A stretch of DNA of 64,000 bases from Ectocarpus siliculosus. Lineage: Eukaryota > Sar > Phaeophyceae > Ectocarpales > Ectocarpaceae. The DNA is taken from positions 210,813 through 274,812 of the forward strand of contig FN648069.1 of assembly GCA_000310025.1 (NCBI GenBank), given 5' to 3'. The notes under the pieces were generated by a model. The model saw nothing but the letters and a program-made list of their open reading frames with translations. It was not told where the DNA came from and did no database searches. Position 1 is the stretch's first letter. The number at the start of each line of letters is the position of its first letter. The position numbers and the translations under genes were made by a program. Shown piece by piece: positions 44,270 to 56,760 of this stretch.

Positions 44270-45360
44270 TACGACTATAGTGACCGTTGTACACATGCGG
44301 TGGCTGCTGTTATGCTCGGAAGATGCTGCAAAGGTCATAATAAGGTTATCGTCTCTGTCGATTTGGATGCACGCCGTGCTCGCGTAGGAGATGCGCATTC
44401 CTCATTTTTCCTCTGTGCCGATATCCATGAAGAAAAGCAACGGCAGCACGGTTGAAGATACAGACAACAGACGGTCCGCCATAGTTTTTTTTTCTTCCCT
44501 TACATGCATGGATGGGTGGTAAAGCATCGTAAGCGTGTTGCTGCCTTACTTACCTTTAGTGTGCTGCGTAGTCGTAATTTGAGCGATAAGGGGTAGATGG
44601 CAGGACAATCTTATTTGCGTAGTGAGGTTTGACAACTGGTCGTTCGTGGAACGGTGCGCGTCTATCGCGACGGCAAGCGTATGCATTGAGAAAATAGTTC
44701 GTCCGTGGTGCTTCTCGTCATCATTTTCTATTTCGTTGTCACTTCCTACTTCATACCACAAGTAAGTAAGTGATGAAAGAGAGTCTCCACAGTTAGTTCG
44801 GAAACGGCGACTTTATATATTTATTTGGTTTGTTGCGTTTGTTTGTTGTTGCTGAGCGCACATCGGATGTCGCCGTTCGTTACAGCCTGCGGTGGGCCAC
44901 AGGGACGAGAGTGAGTGTCTTCGGTTAAGGTTAGGGTTAGGGTTAGGGTTAGGGTCTCGAGAGTTAATTAATGCCTTCTCTACGTTTTCTTCTGTTGGTG
45001 TACGTAGTAGTAGTAGCACCTGTCTCTCTCTCGCCTATTATCGCCGTTGGGGTCCCAACAACATCGAACGTCAACCAACCGCAATCGTTTTGCTTCTTTC
45101 TGAGTACGAGGCTATTTGTGTAGTACGTACCCGGCTGCTGTATGTGAGGCGATGGGCGCTGCCTCTTTACTTGAAGCAACGGGGGCATGATGGCCCCTAT
45201 ACTGTTTGCTGCATGCTGTGCTATGTGACAGCTTCCAGCGGTTCAGAGTGGCGACGGTGGTTTTCGTATGCTCTTTTTTGCCACCTCCCTGAAGCCTGTC
45301 GCGTCTGGCTCACTTGTCTTTGTCGTCCCTTCGTTTTTTTCTTTTTTTTCTTAACATAGT
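44270..45360. repeat. ~1.1-kb segmental duplication, copy 1
   Basis: Matches 45950-47040 in order and orientation. Shared blocks include AAGGTTATCGTCTCTGT, CGTAGTCGTAATTTGAGCGA, CCTGCGGTGGGCCA with GGGACGAGAGTGAGTGTCTT, and CCTCCCTGAAGCCTGTCGCG. About 1.68 kb separates the copies. No coding content is supported in either. Confidence 0.85.
44923..44955 (+). repeat. interstitial telomeric repeat
   Basis: TTAAGG followed by four TTAGGG units. The other copy of the duplication has none here: it runs straight from GTGAGTGTCTTC into TCGAGAG. Confidence 0.95.
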
Positions 45361-45419
45361 CTATATTTTATTTTTCAGCTTGCTTTTTGGGGTCCGCCGG
45401 TCATCCGCCCACCACCCAT

Positions 45420-45620
45420 TAGTTCAGTTTTAAATGTTGTTGTTGTTGTTGTTGTTGTTGTCTTCGCATTAAAAACCGTTCCGATCTCTCTCTACCCAGT
45501 ACCTTCATTTGTCCTTACTGATCCAACACTTGACGCGGTCGATTCCCGTGGTCACAGGCTAACTTGCCATAAAGAGGCACGCTAAAACAAACTGGCCACG
45601 AAAGGTCCGCAAGTCAATAA
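45420..45620. repeat. dispersed repeat, unknown class
   Basis: A GTTGTTGTTGTT run is followed by TCTTCGCATTAAAAACCGTT, CCGATCTCTCTCTACC and TTGACGCGGTCGA. A close copy is at 51325-51425 and a diverged one at about 25020-25095; the GTTGTTG-TGTCTTCACATTAAAA part also occurs at 55245-55275. Confidence 0.7.
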
Positions 45621-45949
45621 AAATCAACGACAGATATTCTTTGGAACGGGGTGTTTACTTGCCATGTCTATGACTCTGCAAGTTTCACAATTAATTTTGA
45701 AGCTTTTCTGAAGCTAATTGAAACAGTAGTGTGAAGGTTCGATATCCGTTCGGTGAGGAATCAATCGCAAATCATGACCCGTCCCCGAGTTTGAGCAGCT
45801 TCCGCCTCCTGGGGCCGGCAAGAGTCGGCCTTCACTGCTGTACCTTGTCTGTTTCGCCATGGGAATGGCCGGTTGATGAACAGCGAAAGAGGGTCCTGCG
45901 TGCTGCGTGCCACCACCTTTTTTTTTTTGCGTTTGTTATTGTGATTTTC

Positions 45950-47040
45950 TTCCTGAGTGACCGTTGTTGTACACAACATGCGGCTGCTGCTGTACACATA
46001 CGTACTTGCGGTTGCTGCAGTATATGCTCGGAATGAATGAATGTGCTGAAAAGAAAGGTCGTAAGGTTATCGTCTCTGTTGCTTTGGGCTGCACGCGTTG
46101 CTCGCGTAGGCGATGCGCGTCTCCTACTTTTTTCCAGTGTCGTTGTCGGCAGCACAGTTAGTTCAAGAGACAAACAACAACAGACGGTCCGCCTTTTTTT
46201 GTTTTGCTGCATGCATGGGTGGTATGCATCGGCACGCGTGTTGCTTCCTTGCCTTGAGTCTGCTGCGTAGTCGTAATTTGAGCGATAAGTAAGGTAGATG
46301 GCAGCACAATCTTAGATACTACGTAGTGAGGTATGATAACCAACAGCTCGTTCGTGCAGCGGTGCGCATCTATGGCGGACGGCAAGCGTATTGCGATAAT
46401 AGTTCGTCCGTGGTGCTATCGTGCTCTTTTTAGTTCTCACTTCCTACAACAAGATAGTCCACAGCTCGCACACGGCGACTGACTATATTTGTTTGTTGTT
46501 GTGCTTGTTTGCTGTTGCTGAGCCGACATCGGATATCGCCGTTCGATACACAACGTGACATCATGTGTGACAGCCTGCGGTGGGCCAGAGGGACGAGAGT
46601 GAGTGTCTTCTCGAGAGAGTCAATGCCTTCTCTTCTCGAGAGAGTCAATGCCTTGTCTTCTCTCCGCTCTCTTCTTTTTGTCTACCTCTCTTTCTCTCTC
46701 TCTCGCCTTTCGCCGGTAGGGTCCCAACAACATCGAACGTCAACCAACCGCAGTCGTTTCACTTTTTGCTTAGTAAAAGGCTACCCGTGCATCCGGCTGC
46801 TGCATGTGAAGCGATGGGCGTTATGCCAAGCAATGGACTTGGGCCCTACCTAATATTTGCTCCATATGTAGTGCTATGTGAGAGTTTCCAGCGGTCCGGA
46901 GCGAGCGGCGACGGTGCTTTTCTTCTATGCGCTCTTTTGCCTCCTCCCTGAAGCCTGTCGCGTCTGGCTCGTTTGTTCTCGCTTCTTTCTTTCTTTTGTT
47001 TTTCATGCTTTGTTTTTTGGGGTCCCCCGGTTCCTGTGTG
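45950..47040. repeat. ~1.1-kb segmental duplication, copy 2
   Basis: Paralogue of 44270-45360. It has an extra internal duplication of TCTCGAGAGAGTCAATGCCT at about 46610-46650. Confidence 0.85.
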
Positions 47041-47890
47041 CTCATCGGGCGTCTTCTTGGTGTCTACCTTGATTGTTGCCCGCTGCAAAAATCGAAAGCT
47101 TCAGACAGGCAACGCGACGATACTCGTCGAGATGCCATACACAATGAATTCATTGCTAATCTGTCTCAGACTCTTTTCTATGATGGAGATGGATTCGTTG
47201 TGTCATATTAAGAAGAATAAAAATAAAAAAACATCCTGTCGTTACTCTATCGATACCTCACACCCACCCCTACTCACGCCGACGCAGACACAGACAGGCA
47301 GACTGAGCTCCTTCGCCTGTGCTGTATCTGTTGTTCGTGCGTGCTGAAAAATGGTACATACAGCAGCAGCTTACAGCAGCAGGAGCTGCTTTTTGCTTGT
47401 TTGTACAGCTTTTCCTGCAGGGATGGCTCTTGTTGTGCGGCAAGTTGCATTGTTTGTTGTTGATGCGGACGAGAGGACGAGAGTGGTAGGCAAAAGCAGT
47501 ACGTACCGTGTTAAAGGGACAGACAGAGTGCCTACCGTGTGTACAAGGGAAGACAGTGTGTATGTAGACGTTGCATTTCGTGTTTCCCGAGGATCGGATG
47601 TATGTGTTGCTTTTTATTGCGTACCCGCGTCCATCACGACCATTATTGCGTAGTGTGTCGGCTAATTAAGGTCCTTCCCGTTCGTGGTGTCAGCACACGC
47701 GCAACACGCGACTAAAATAAAAATAAAAAGCTTGGGACTAGCAACGCCGACGATATTCGTCGGCTTGCTTTCAACAATGCTGTATTAGCAACTCTATTTT
47801 CAACTTCATGCCCATGCACACTTCACGCAGAGCTCTCTAAACGAGGAGGAAAAGAGCACACACAACGAGTACTTGCATCGTTTTCAATCC
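47041..47890. other. no supported gene
   Basis: Contains several CAGCAG/GCTGCTG motifs and a stretch similar to 44100-44150 (GATGCGGACGAGAGGACGAG, AGTGGTAGGCAAAA), so it is part of the same repeat neighbourhood. No frame is supported. Confidence 0.5.
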
Positions 47891-47897
47891 TCGCCCT

Positions 47898-48285
47898 TCA
47901 CTTGCATGAGACCACCCCTGTCAAGCCCACCATCCCCTCGTCCGTAAGCTTCCCGTACTTGGGCGGCACTCGAATGAACCGCGAGGCCTCCGGGTTGAAG
48001 TCCGGGGTCTCCGCGAACCGCAAGAACAGGTTGCGGATGCGCTGCCGGAGCGGCCGCAGGCTGGCCTCCCCCCGCCCCCGGCTCAACAGGTCCGCCTCCC
48101 TGTCGACCAGCTCCGCGATGTCCCGGGTCAGCCGGCAGTCGAACTCGCTGACGGTCCACTTTAGGTGCAAGAGGACGTCTAGGCGCTCTTCGACGCTCAG
48201 GAGTGGGGCCTCGAGGGCTTCGTACATGTCCTTGAGTCGATCGATCGGGCAGCGGTCGGGCGGCACGACGCGAAACGACGTTAGG
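47898..48285 (-). CDS. IQUB-like ciliary protein, C-terminal exon
   Basis: The exon starts after an acceptor TTTCGTAG (48285) and runs 129 residues to a stop. It contains RLKDMYEALEAPLLSVEERL, LLHLKWTVSEFDCRLTRDIA, ELVDREADLLSRGRG, LRQRIRNLFLRFAETPDFNP and EASRFIRVPPKYG. From memory, LKWTVxEFDCxLTRxIxELxDREADLL-RG, then FNPEA, is the C-terminal region of IQ and ubiquitin-like domain proteins (IQUB), found in motile cilia, which brown-algal zoids have. The upstream exons would lie to the right, into the gap at 48712. A short C-terminal extension or further exon cannot be excluded because GTGAAG, a possible donor, overlaps the stop. Confidence 0.5.
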
Positions 48286-48711
48286 CTACGAAAGCAGACG
48301 GTGAAATGATTAGACACGCTGTTACAGTAAATGGCATTTTTTTTTGTCGTTGAATCTTGCGTGCCACAGGCGGCGTACTGAGTGTTGTGAATAAGTGGCT
48401 CTCTTGTCGGCAACAAAGTACTAGCAAAGTAAAGGTTAGGGTCAGGTCGTACTCACGTGATCCGCTGGTGTCTCCCTTGTTTTCTCTGCATATTTCGTTT
48501 GATCCAACCCTTTCAACAAGGTGCATCTCCTATCTTGCCCAGGCACGCCAATGTTGGGACGCCATCCAGTAGTCACCGCAACCACAAGCCCTTTCAGGAT
48601 TATTTCACCTTACGGTTGACGCGATCAATGTCTCGACATGTGTTTGGGTGCAACACAACCACAGAAATTACCTGAAGGTCTCGTGCTCGGTTCGTCCAAG
48701 GCGTGTGGATC

Positions 48712-48811
48712 NNNNNNNNNNNNNNNNNNNNNNNNNNNNNNNNNNNNNNNNNNNNNNNNNNNNNNNNNNNNNNNNNNNNNNNNNNNNNNNNNNNNNNNNN
48801 NNNNNNNNNNN
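48712..48811. other. assembly gap (100 N)
   Basis: Exactly 100 N, a conventional gap of unknown size. It lies between the IQUB-like exon and the last recognised exon of the transporter gene. Confidence 1.
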
Positions 48812-49282
48812 TTTTTTTGGGGGGGAGGAAGGGGGAGGGAGTGTGAGGAAAAAAGATTTTTTTTTTTTTTAAGGAGAAAAAAGGTGTTTTTTTGTGTGTT
48901 AAGAGGGAAAAGAGTGTTTGTTAGAGGTGTGTTTTTTTTTTTTGGGGGAGTGGGGTGGTTTTTGTTTTTTTTTTTTGGGGAGGGTGTTATAATGGGAAAA
49001 TTAGTGTGTATGTGGGGGGGTTTTTAAGGTTTTTTGGGTTGTGGGGGGGGGGGAAAGGGGAAAAGAGGGGGTAAAATTAAAAAAAAAAGTTGGGGATGAG
49101 AAAGGGGGGAATTTTTTTTGGGTTGTTTTTAAAAATTTTTGAAAAAAGTGGTGTGGTTTTAGTTTATAGGGGGGGGTTTTTTGGTTATAGGTTTTGGGGG
49201 GGGGGGGGTTGGGGGGGGGTTTTTGGGGAAAAAAAGGAAAAAAAAAAAGGGGGGAAAAAGGGGGGGGGGGGGGGGGGGGGGG
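48812..49282. other. low-quality sequence beside the gap
   Basis: Almost only G, T and A in long homopolymers, with very few C (the plus strand has runs of T, G and A, ending in a ~22-base G run). It joins abruptly to normal complex sequence at 49283. This looks like a poor read end, not genome structure. Frames in it are meaningless. Confidence 0.85.
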
Positions 49283-49630
49283 CACCGTGAGTGTTATGAG
49301 CCTGTGCATTGATTGCAAGAGCGGAGAGTCGAAAGCAACCAAGGTTACGCTTGTCTCTGTTCGCAAGTCTTCGTGCTCGGCAAGCAGCACCGCCTGAGAA
49401 ACAATCAAGCCGAGTTGACGCGAAAGTCGTCGGGACAAATGAAAAACACGAAGCACCGGAAAGGGACCAGATCATGGTTCGTTACGAAGCGGGACATGAC
49501 CTCTCTTGGACATTACGACAGCGAATGAAAAGCGGTTCGAACCTCAACGGGGTGTGCCGCGTATGTACATTGCAGCATGGCTTGGTGTGAAAGCAGTTCC
49601 AAGTCCGAAGCGTTTTCTTGCACATGTACT

Positions 49631-52600
49631 TCATGACAGCATGGTTTGTTGTGTGCATACAAGCGGTTTGAAGGTACAAGTAGGTAGGCAGTACACGAGA
49701 AGCCATTTCCTCGCCTGAGCGGTGAATGCACCGATGATGCCGACGACGCACAGCCCGATCGCGATGACCTCGTTGGAGAAGGGGGTCGCCACCCAATACG
49801 ACGCCCCGATAGCCCCGCACCGCGCAAGGGCGTTGCTCAAGGCGTGGCCCGTGGACCTAATCTGGGTGGGGTAAAGCTCAGGCCTGGCCCGAGGTATAGG
49901 ACAGGAGGCCAGGAGGGGCGGCAGCAGCGTACACAGGCGACGGTTGGACGTACGTATACCTCCCCCTCCACGTCCCAGGTCAATGGTCTAACGACTACGG
50001 CATGCCACGTTTACAAAAGTACCCCCCCCCCCCCCCCCAGGTCAATGGTCAAACGATTACGGCATGCACGACTATGAGTACACCCCCCCCCCAGGGGGCG
50101 CCGCGAATTTAATATACGGTAAAGTTAACTGAGATACCGAACAAACCCGTAAAAAAACTGCCTGTATCGGGTGCCCGACACGTTCTATCTCGACGGCGTG
50201 CCTTGTGACCCCCAGGGGTGACAGCACGCATGCCCCGTTGTATGGAAGTGAATATGTCAGTACATCAGGTATACCGATCGACTGGGGTCATGATGGGAGA
50301 AGGTACACGACGAGCAAAAAACACATCATGGGAAACAGTCTGGATCGTTCACGGTTCGGAAGCGAACCCCACATGTTGCAGAAAGCTCCATACGCTGCCG
50401 CCGTGATCTGGGCTTGCGCGCTCGATGGCCTTAAGAAAATCAACGAGCGCGTACGCCACGCACGCACCCCCTTCCCCGAAAACCAAAGCAAGGACTCACG
50501 TCACTATCCACGCCAAGCAAGCGGACACGTACGACGCCCCTCTGGCGAAGAAGGACGTCACGAGGAGCCACGCCATCGCGCTGTTGACCGGCATCAGGAC
50601 CGTCATCACCGCCGACACCGTGAAGTTGATCGACATGCTCAGTCGCCGGTCGAGACGATCCACGTAGAACCTCGTCAGGACGTTTGCCACCAGTTCGCTG
50701 AGAGGGGGTAACAGACAGGCCCAGAGGGGGGGGGGGGGGTAGGCAGTGGCTCAGCTTCAGGCGGTAAGAGGACATGAAGCTAGAAAACGATCGCGAACCG
50801 CAGTGATTGGTCACCATATGTATACAAACACGGACCTTGTTGCGGATCCAAGGGCGACCTGCACCCAAAAGAAAACGCCTGTGACGTCATATCCGAAGAA
50901 GCAGTACGGCTGAAATTTTTCTAGCCTGAAGTATAGGTGTAAGAACTCCGAGCCAAGAAGTAAAACCGTGCATACATGTTCGTTAAGACTGCTGTCTGGT
51001 GGGTATTCTCGCACCACTGAACAACTTTTTCTACGGCTTTCAACGTTAGGTTTGCCGAGCTTTCTTTGGGCGGAAACACGTCACCGCGAACGTAGGCGTA
51101 CCACGCACAAGCGCCACCGGATGTAGGCCATAGCGAGCTTCGGGCATGCGCGGCAATGTACCCACGCAGAGCCCCTCATAAAGGAATCGTGAGAAAAACG
51201 ATTCGCTTCCGTCGGAGAAAGACGTGCCGAAGCACCACAAACATCGAAGCGATACACGTATAGGTATGGCGGCATCAAGAAGGTATCCTGGACTTCTTGA
51301 TCTATGGATAGAAATGAGTGTTCACATTAAAAACCGTTCCGATATCTCTATCCGGTACCTCCCTCTGTCCGTCTGATCTAATACTTGACGCGGTCGACTA
51401 CGGTAGTCACAGAATAACTTACCCTGGAAAAGTCTTGAAAAAATGGTATATATACTCAAGTAAAAAATGGACCCGAAGGTGTTACAATTCCGAAAAATAA
51501 AATGAACCTCTGCACCTGGCCGAGGCGAACAACAGGATGGAGTAGTCGAAAGAGCACTCATCGCTTTCCCCCAGGATCTTCGACGACAGCAGAATGACTC
51601 CGTAGTACAGGAAGCCGAAGGCTGCCCAGATGATGCACGACACGATCGTCCTTGACCGGAGGTCGGGTCTTCGCCAGAGGTTCGCCACGCCGCCATGCCT
51701 GTCCTTCGGTTTCTGCGGAAAAAAAAGGGAAAAGGAAGGGTACTTGAATTGGTTTGTCCTTTGGTTTTTGTAGAAAAAAAGAAAAAAAAAGGAAACACGA
51801 AAGGCCCCTAACTTGGTTAAGAGTGAGAAGAAAACAACACCGGGGTTTTACCGTTCTACTGTGCGACCCCGGCTGATACACGTCAAGGGCATAGATTGGC
51901 ACCGGAATGCATGAGACGAAATCACACAAGAGCTTGTGAAGAGAGGTGGGATGCCCAAGGGCAGATACTTTTGTCAACCACCCCAAGGTCAACTTTTTGG
52001 AAAATTACGGACAGGCTGATTGATCGAGCGACAGATTAAACTTGCTGTTCTCGTTCGACGTGGAACAAAAGTCTGGAATAAATCTATAATATCGAAAAAC
52101 GACCACCGCCCAAAATCTCATGTACTAACAATAAAACCTGTCGTCTCTTTCGCTTTCGCTGTTTTTGTATTTTGAACGAACAAATGAAACGACAAACATG
52201 AAAAAGACAACGGAGAAAAAAAAAATAAAGCAACAGCAATCACGCTCTCCCACATGATGGCAACACCTTTCCACGTTTCTCTCTCGTCACCTCTTCTGAT
52301 TTTGCTTTGCTGTGCTCGTATTTTGACAGAGCACATGAAAAGAAGAGCGAACAAAAGAAAACAGCGCCCCTCTCCCCACATGATTGCAACACCTTTCTCG
52401 CAATGTTAATGTTGCTTTCTAGATTTCCCGGACGAATCCCTTGCAGCTAGCGCCTACACTCAAGAACGTTTGGCAGTCAAGAACTTGGGCCTCTTTTCTA
52501 TCGCCACACCTCTTCTGGCACGATGGTGATGGCCGTGAGCTCTATCCCGTTCTTGTTGGCGATCTTTCTCAGAACCTCTTTCGCCTCTTGTACCCTGCCA

Positions 52601-55600
52601 AGGATTGTTTAGAAGCACCCGTTGCCGAAACAAAAAAATGTCGTCAATAAATACCATGTAAATAGTTGGGCTAGAACCCAAGCCGTTAAATCGAAATTTT
52701 TACATGCAAGCAACAATCGACAAGCACACAATTAAAAAAAACAGTAAGAAAGCACACAATTAAAAAAAACAGTAAGAATTTAAAAATTTAAAAAATTAAA
52801 TCTTTGGAATTGAAAAAAAAAGAAGAAAACGTTCGATTCTTCGACAAACTTCGACACTTCAAATAGTCACCTCCCGTTCGCGATGAGCCACCGCGGGGAC
52901 TCCGGGATGAAGCTGAAGCAGAATAGGACTGTCAGAGGGGGCACCGCAGATACGAGGGCCAGGAGGCGCCAGCTGTGTCCGAATGAGAGGACGGCCCACG
53001 CCGCGAAGCCCACGAACAAGGATCCCATGGCCCACATCACTTGGACGTCCACGAGGATACTGTGTTGCCGGCACGCGACAAGAAACAGAAGCTGCTCTTG
53101 CTACAATGCCGTCGTAGACATACGGTGATATTTCTGTTTTTCTTGCGGTTGTTGTTGTCTCCTGCTGTTGTTATGGTCGTTGTTGATTGGTTTGTTGTTA
53201 TTGTTGCCGCGAGGATTACCCCGTTATTGGTGCACCGTGCCGTATGCATATTTATTGCCACCGGGAGAGTGTCCGTCGAGGTTATCATGTATGCAGCAGA
53301 AACGGAACAAGCACGCAAAAGGAAACGTTTCAAACGCAATGAACGACGGTTTACCGTCCAAACGCACGCACACACGACGGCCGCATGTATGCATATGGAC
53401 CGGCTTCCCCCCCTGTGCGTCCAACCGGGATAGAACCGCGGACCCACGAACGACGGTTTAAACCGTCAAAACGCACGCACACCACGGGTGTATGTATGTA
53501 TGTACCAGGTTTTCCCTCCCTCTTCCCCCAACCGGGATAGACCTCGCACTAACCCGTGAACAAACGGCTTTCACCGGAAACACAACACACAACAACACAC
53601 ATGACGATTCGAGCGTTACCGTACCGGCTTTTCTCCCTGTGCGTGATGAGCTCCCCCAGCAGGTCAAACGGCACCTCCATGCCCCCGGCCCCAACCCCGA
53701 CGAGGCTGCGAAAGAGCAGCAGCCACCAGAAGCTGGTGGCGAAGGTGGTCGACAGGCCGAACAGCACCACGAGCAGCGTCGCCACCAGGAACGCCGGCCG
53801 CCTCCCGTAGACGTCGCTGAAGACGCCGAGGACGATAGCGCCTACCTGTGTGTTGGTTGTATATGAGGCAAGCGCCAGTTAGGTACACAGTGTACCAGGG
53901 CCATCGGGGAACTCTTGCCAAAAAAGCGGGTGTGATTATTAATTATTAATGAGCCGCGGAGCGCGGAGCGCGACCTTTTCTACTTTTTCCCTTCATCCAA
54001 GGCGGGAAAAAAAGGCTCGATATATCGGGCATGTTCCAACGCGATGGAAGGGGCCCAAGTTTGATTTCCCGCCTAATTTCCGGGCGACCGAATATGCCCT
54101 CCTTTTCGGCCGGAGCGATCTGCCACACTCCACACCGCGTTGCCCGCCGGTCTCTACCTATCTAAAGTAGTGCATTCGTTTCTGCCCCCATTTGTTCATT
54201 TTTGGCCGGCGGCAATGCTGTTAGAGGCCGATCGTTTGTCGGTACTTCTGTAGCATCGCGTGTGTCACGGCGTGTGTTTGTTCCTCCGCTCGATTGTTCC
54301 GGATACGTGTGGCGTGCACATGTACCAAGTGCGGAAGTCTCCGCGCGTGTGCGGTTGCCTGGAAGCGGGGCGTCTCACACAGCATCGCAGTACAGACTAC
54401 TGCCGGTAGAGTCGCCCCCGCGGCTCATCCCTCCTCCCTGCTGTTAATAGTATGCATCCGACGGCATTAGCTGAAGCAGGAACTTGAACGCTGTTGGCGT
54501 TCGTGCAAACCGCCAGAAAAAAAATGTCATCTTGCTCCGTCCTCGAACGCATGTACATGAAATGTTTGTGCTTCTTACACATCTATTGAGCACGTAGTCC
54601 AATTCAGCACTTCAATAGAGTACAGATATGTCTAAATATTCTATCGGTGGGGTAAATGAGGTTTCATCTACCTTGGGGTGGATAAGAATTTACCTCACCG
54701 GCGGGGTATTAAGACGTGCCGATTTGGCCACAGCAGTACGAACGAACACAAACAGCAGGACAAATAAAAAGCTGTCATATAGAGTCCGCAAAGTCAAAAA
54801 CTAAAAAACACCAAACAAAGTGCCAAAACAAAACACATCACCCAACTCTACATGGATCGTGAGGCTCAACACACAATGCCCCTTTGGTAATATGGCACTT
54901 CTTGCTTGACCACCGCCCCAACGACTGGTTCAAAGTCATCGTTGTCTACAGCTTTCTTGAGGCCGCCCCCGTCAGTGTCGCAACAACTTTCGGCGCCCAG
55001 CAAGAAGTGGTGCATTGACAAGGTGCAGTGTGTGTTGAGTCGGCAAAATATTTATGTAGTTGCGGTGTGTGTGTTTTTAGAAAGTAAACATAACCTCACA
55101 GAAAGACTTGTACCCGTTCGAGATATGACCTCAGTCGAAAGGGATGTGGTGGAGTCTTTTCAGTAAGTGGAGGAAAACCGGCTGGGTACTAGGGTATTTC
55201 GAGTCTAACCTGATGATGTATATCAGTGATACCAGCTGGTTGTTTGCTGTTGTTGTTGCTGTCTTCACATTAAAAGCTGGTGCTAAGTACAAAAGCATCT
55301 GTATAGGCGGTTACATTCTTGGCACAACCCCCGTAGTTTTGTTTTGGAACCTTGGAGTGTTTTTTAGAAGTACGTCGTTTTTGGTTCTGGGAAGACGCAA
55401 TATATGTGGTTGTGTTTGGTTGTGTCCTGCACGCATACGGTTGGGGGCGAGTAGGCTGTGTGTCGCCATACAGCAGTAGAAAACCACGCCGGTATGCATA
55501 CATGGATCTACCATACAAGTACATGATATCACCACGACCATTCTTATCTCTTCCGTTCGCTGCGGAAAATTAAAGGGGTGCTGACGACTTGGGTCGGAAG

Positions 55601-56760
55601 CAATGGTTGAAGGGATTTTTTCCATCGGAAACTTCCTGGCTACACCACCAGAGCTACAGTATTTAGCCCGAGAATACACTGGTTGGTCGGTGGGGAGGAC
55701 GGCAGAAAAATATACCCCGATGGATGAACCGCTTACATATCCCCCGATTGGTGAACCGCTTACTTTCGAAGCTACTGGTTGCTGGTCCGAACCCGGTGCG
55801 GGCGCTGTACGTTTTTTTATCACGGCTCAAAGCTAGGATATATCGCTGACCCTAACCCGAACCCAACCGACCCGACGCAAACCTATGGCATTGGAAAGTG
55901 CTAGGTCACTGTACCAAGCAAGCCTAGGCCGCGGCAAGCCGCGGCAACGCTAGGTTGCTGCACAGTGAACAAGCTAGGTTGCTGCACCGTTTGCGTTCTA
56001 GGTTGCAGCTGTCCCGTTTAGGCTAAGCCGCGGCGCAGGAGGGGGGTAAGGGCTAGGTTGCTGTGCACCGTCAGGGCTAGGTTCTTGTGCACCGTGAACG
56101 CTAGGTTGCTGTATACGGTGAAAAGCTAGGTTGCCGTGCAGGGCTGCACCTACCCAAGGAACGTTCCAAGAAACGGTATCCCGACATGGAGACCACCGCT
56201 TTCGACCAAGTCGTCAGCACTACTGGACAATTTCGTGCGCCATTGTTGTAGCAGCAGGAGGGCTTATTTCCTTCTTTCTGTGCATTGTGTTCTTCTCTTG
56301 TGCGGTCCGTGGCTATAGTCTATTTATGCGTCAACCACTGCGGTATCAACGACTGCCGGGAAGCATCGGTAGCGCGCGCAATCGGGATAGGCCCGAGAGC
56401 AACGAGAGCAACAGCGTCGGGTCGCCACGACCCACGACCAACACATGCATCCGTGCACTGCATACATGCACAGCTCTCTGCGACATGTTGGTTGGAAGGA
56501 TCCTCTCACCAACTCGCCAGCGAATACGCTCGCGGTGAGGGACCCTTGCTGGAAGCTCGTCAGCCCCCACTCCGCAGCGACGCACGGCACGAGGTAGCTC
56601 AGAAGGGTGACCTCGATCCCGTCGGTGCCGATCGCCAGCCCGACTGCGGTCTTCATCAGCGTCACGAACTTGTTGTTGCCTCTGGAGGCCATGAGGATCT
56701 GGCCAATCGTCACAGATGGTTTGTACAACAGAATGATGCTCGTGCACTGCATCGATGATT
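49631..56760 (-). CDS. MFS transporter of the SV2/SVOP type
   Basis: Exons with fully matching phase: about 56750-56510, 53845-53625, 53059-52871, 52594-52510, 51712-51516, 50697-50500, and 49883 to about 49690 (open to a stop at 49631). Together they give TIGQILMASRG and GLAIGTDGIEVTLLSYLVPC (helix 1), GVFSDVYGRRPAFL (loop 2-3 signature), RSLVGVGAGGMEVPFDLLGE, FSFIPESPRWLI, RVQEAKEVLRKIANKNG in the central loop, RFYVDRLDRRLSM (loop 8-9) and TPELYPTQIRSTG before helix 11. The PESPRWL and PE-YPT-IRSTG motifs and the DGIEV helix place it with SV2-related organic-ion or sugar transporters of the plasma membrane or vesicles. The 5' exon was not identified (a candidate with a good donor lies near 57930-57800, but the phase does not fit). 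The 3' end probably reaches into the gap. Confidence 0.9.
49977..50095 (+). repeat. two copies of the poly-C-tailed dispersed repeat
   Basis: AGGTCAATGGTCTAACGACT, ACGGCATGC and GTACCCCC at 49977-50038, then AGGTCAATGGTCAAACGATT, ACGGCATGCACGACTATGAG and TACACCCCC at 50039-50090. They are arranged head to tail inside an intron of the transporter gene. Confidence 0.8.
51325..51425. repeat. dispersed repeat, copy of the 45.4-kb family
   Basis: ATTAAAAACCGTTCCGATAT, TGATCTAATACTTGACGCGG and TCGACTACGGTAGTCACAGA align with 45467-45560. Located in the transporter gene, in the intron before the 50.7-kb exon. Confidence 0.75.
53335..53560. repeat. two-copy ~115-bp repeat with a B-box-like core
   Basis: ACGGTTTA, CAAACGCACGCACAC, TGTATG and CAACCGGGATAGAACC (or ...TAGACC) recur at about 53345-53445 and 53453-53545. 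On the minus strand GGTTCTATCCCGGTTG resembles a tRNA B box, as in the 16.5-kb array. Confidence 0.65.
53940..55850. other. intron or intergenic, no exon seen
   Basis: The large intron of the transporter gene between its first two recognised exons. No repeats beyond a TCTTCACATTAAAA fragment near 55260, and no motif-bearing frame. A 170-codon minus frame at 55311-55823 shows no family or splice support. Confidence 0.5.
55915..56145. repeat. short degenerate repeat, GCTAGGTTGCTG
   Basis: About eight copies of CTAGGTTGC(T/C)G, or close variants with TGCACCGT, spaced 20-45 bp. Also GCCGCGGCAAGCCGCGGCAA near 55929. Confidence 0.8.

Noticed and set aside
49001-49456. Pro/Phe-rich 151-codon frame and Gly-rich opposites
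   Set aside because: Lies mostly in low-quality homopolymer sequence next to the assembly gap.
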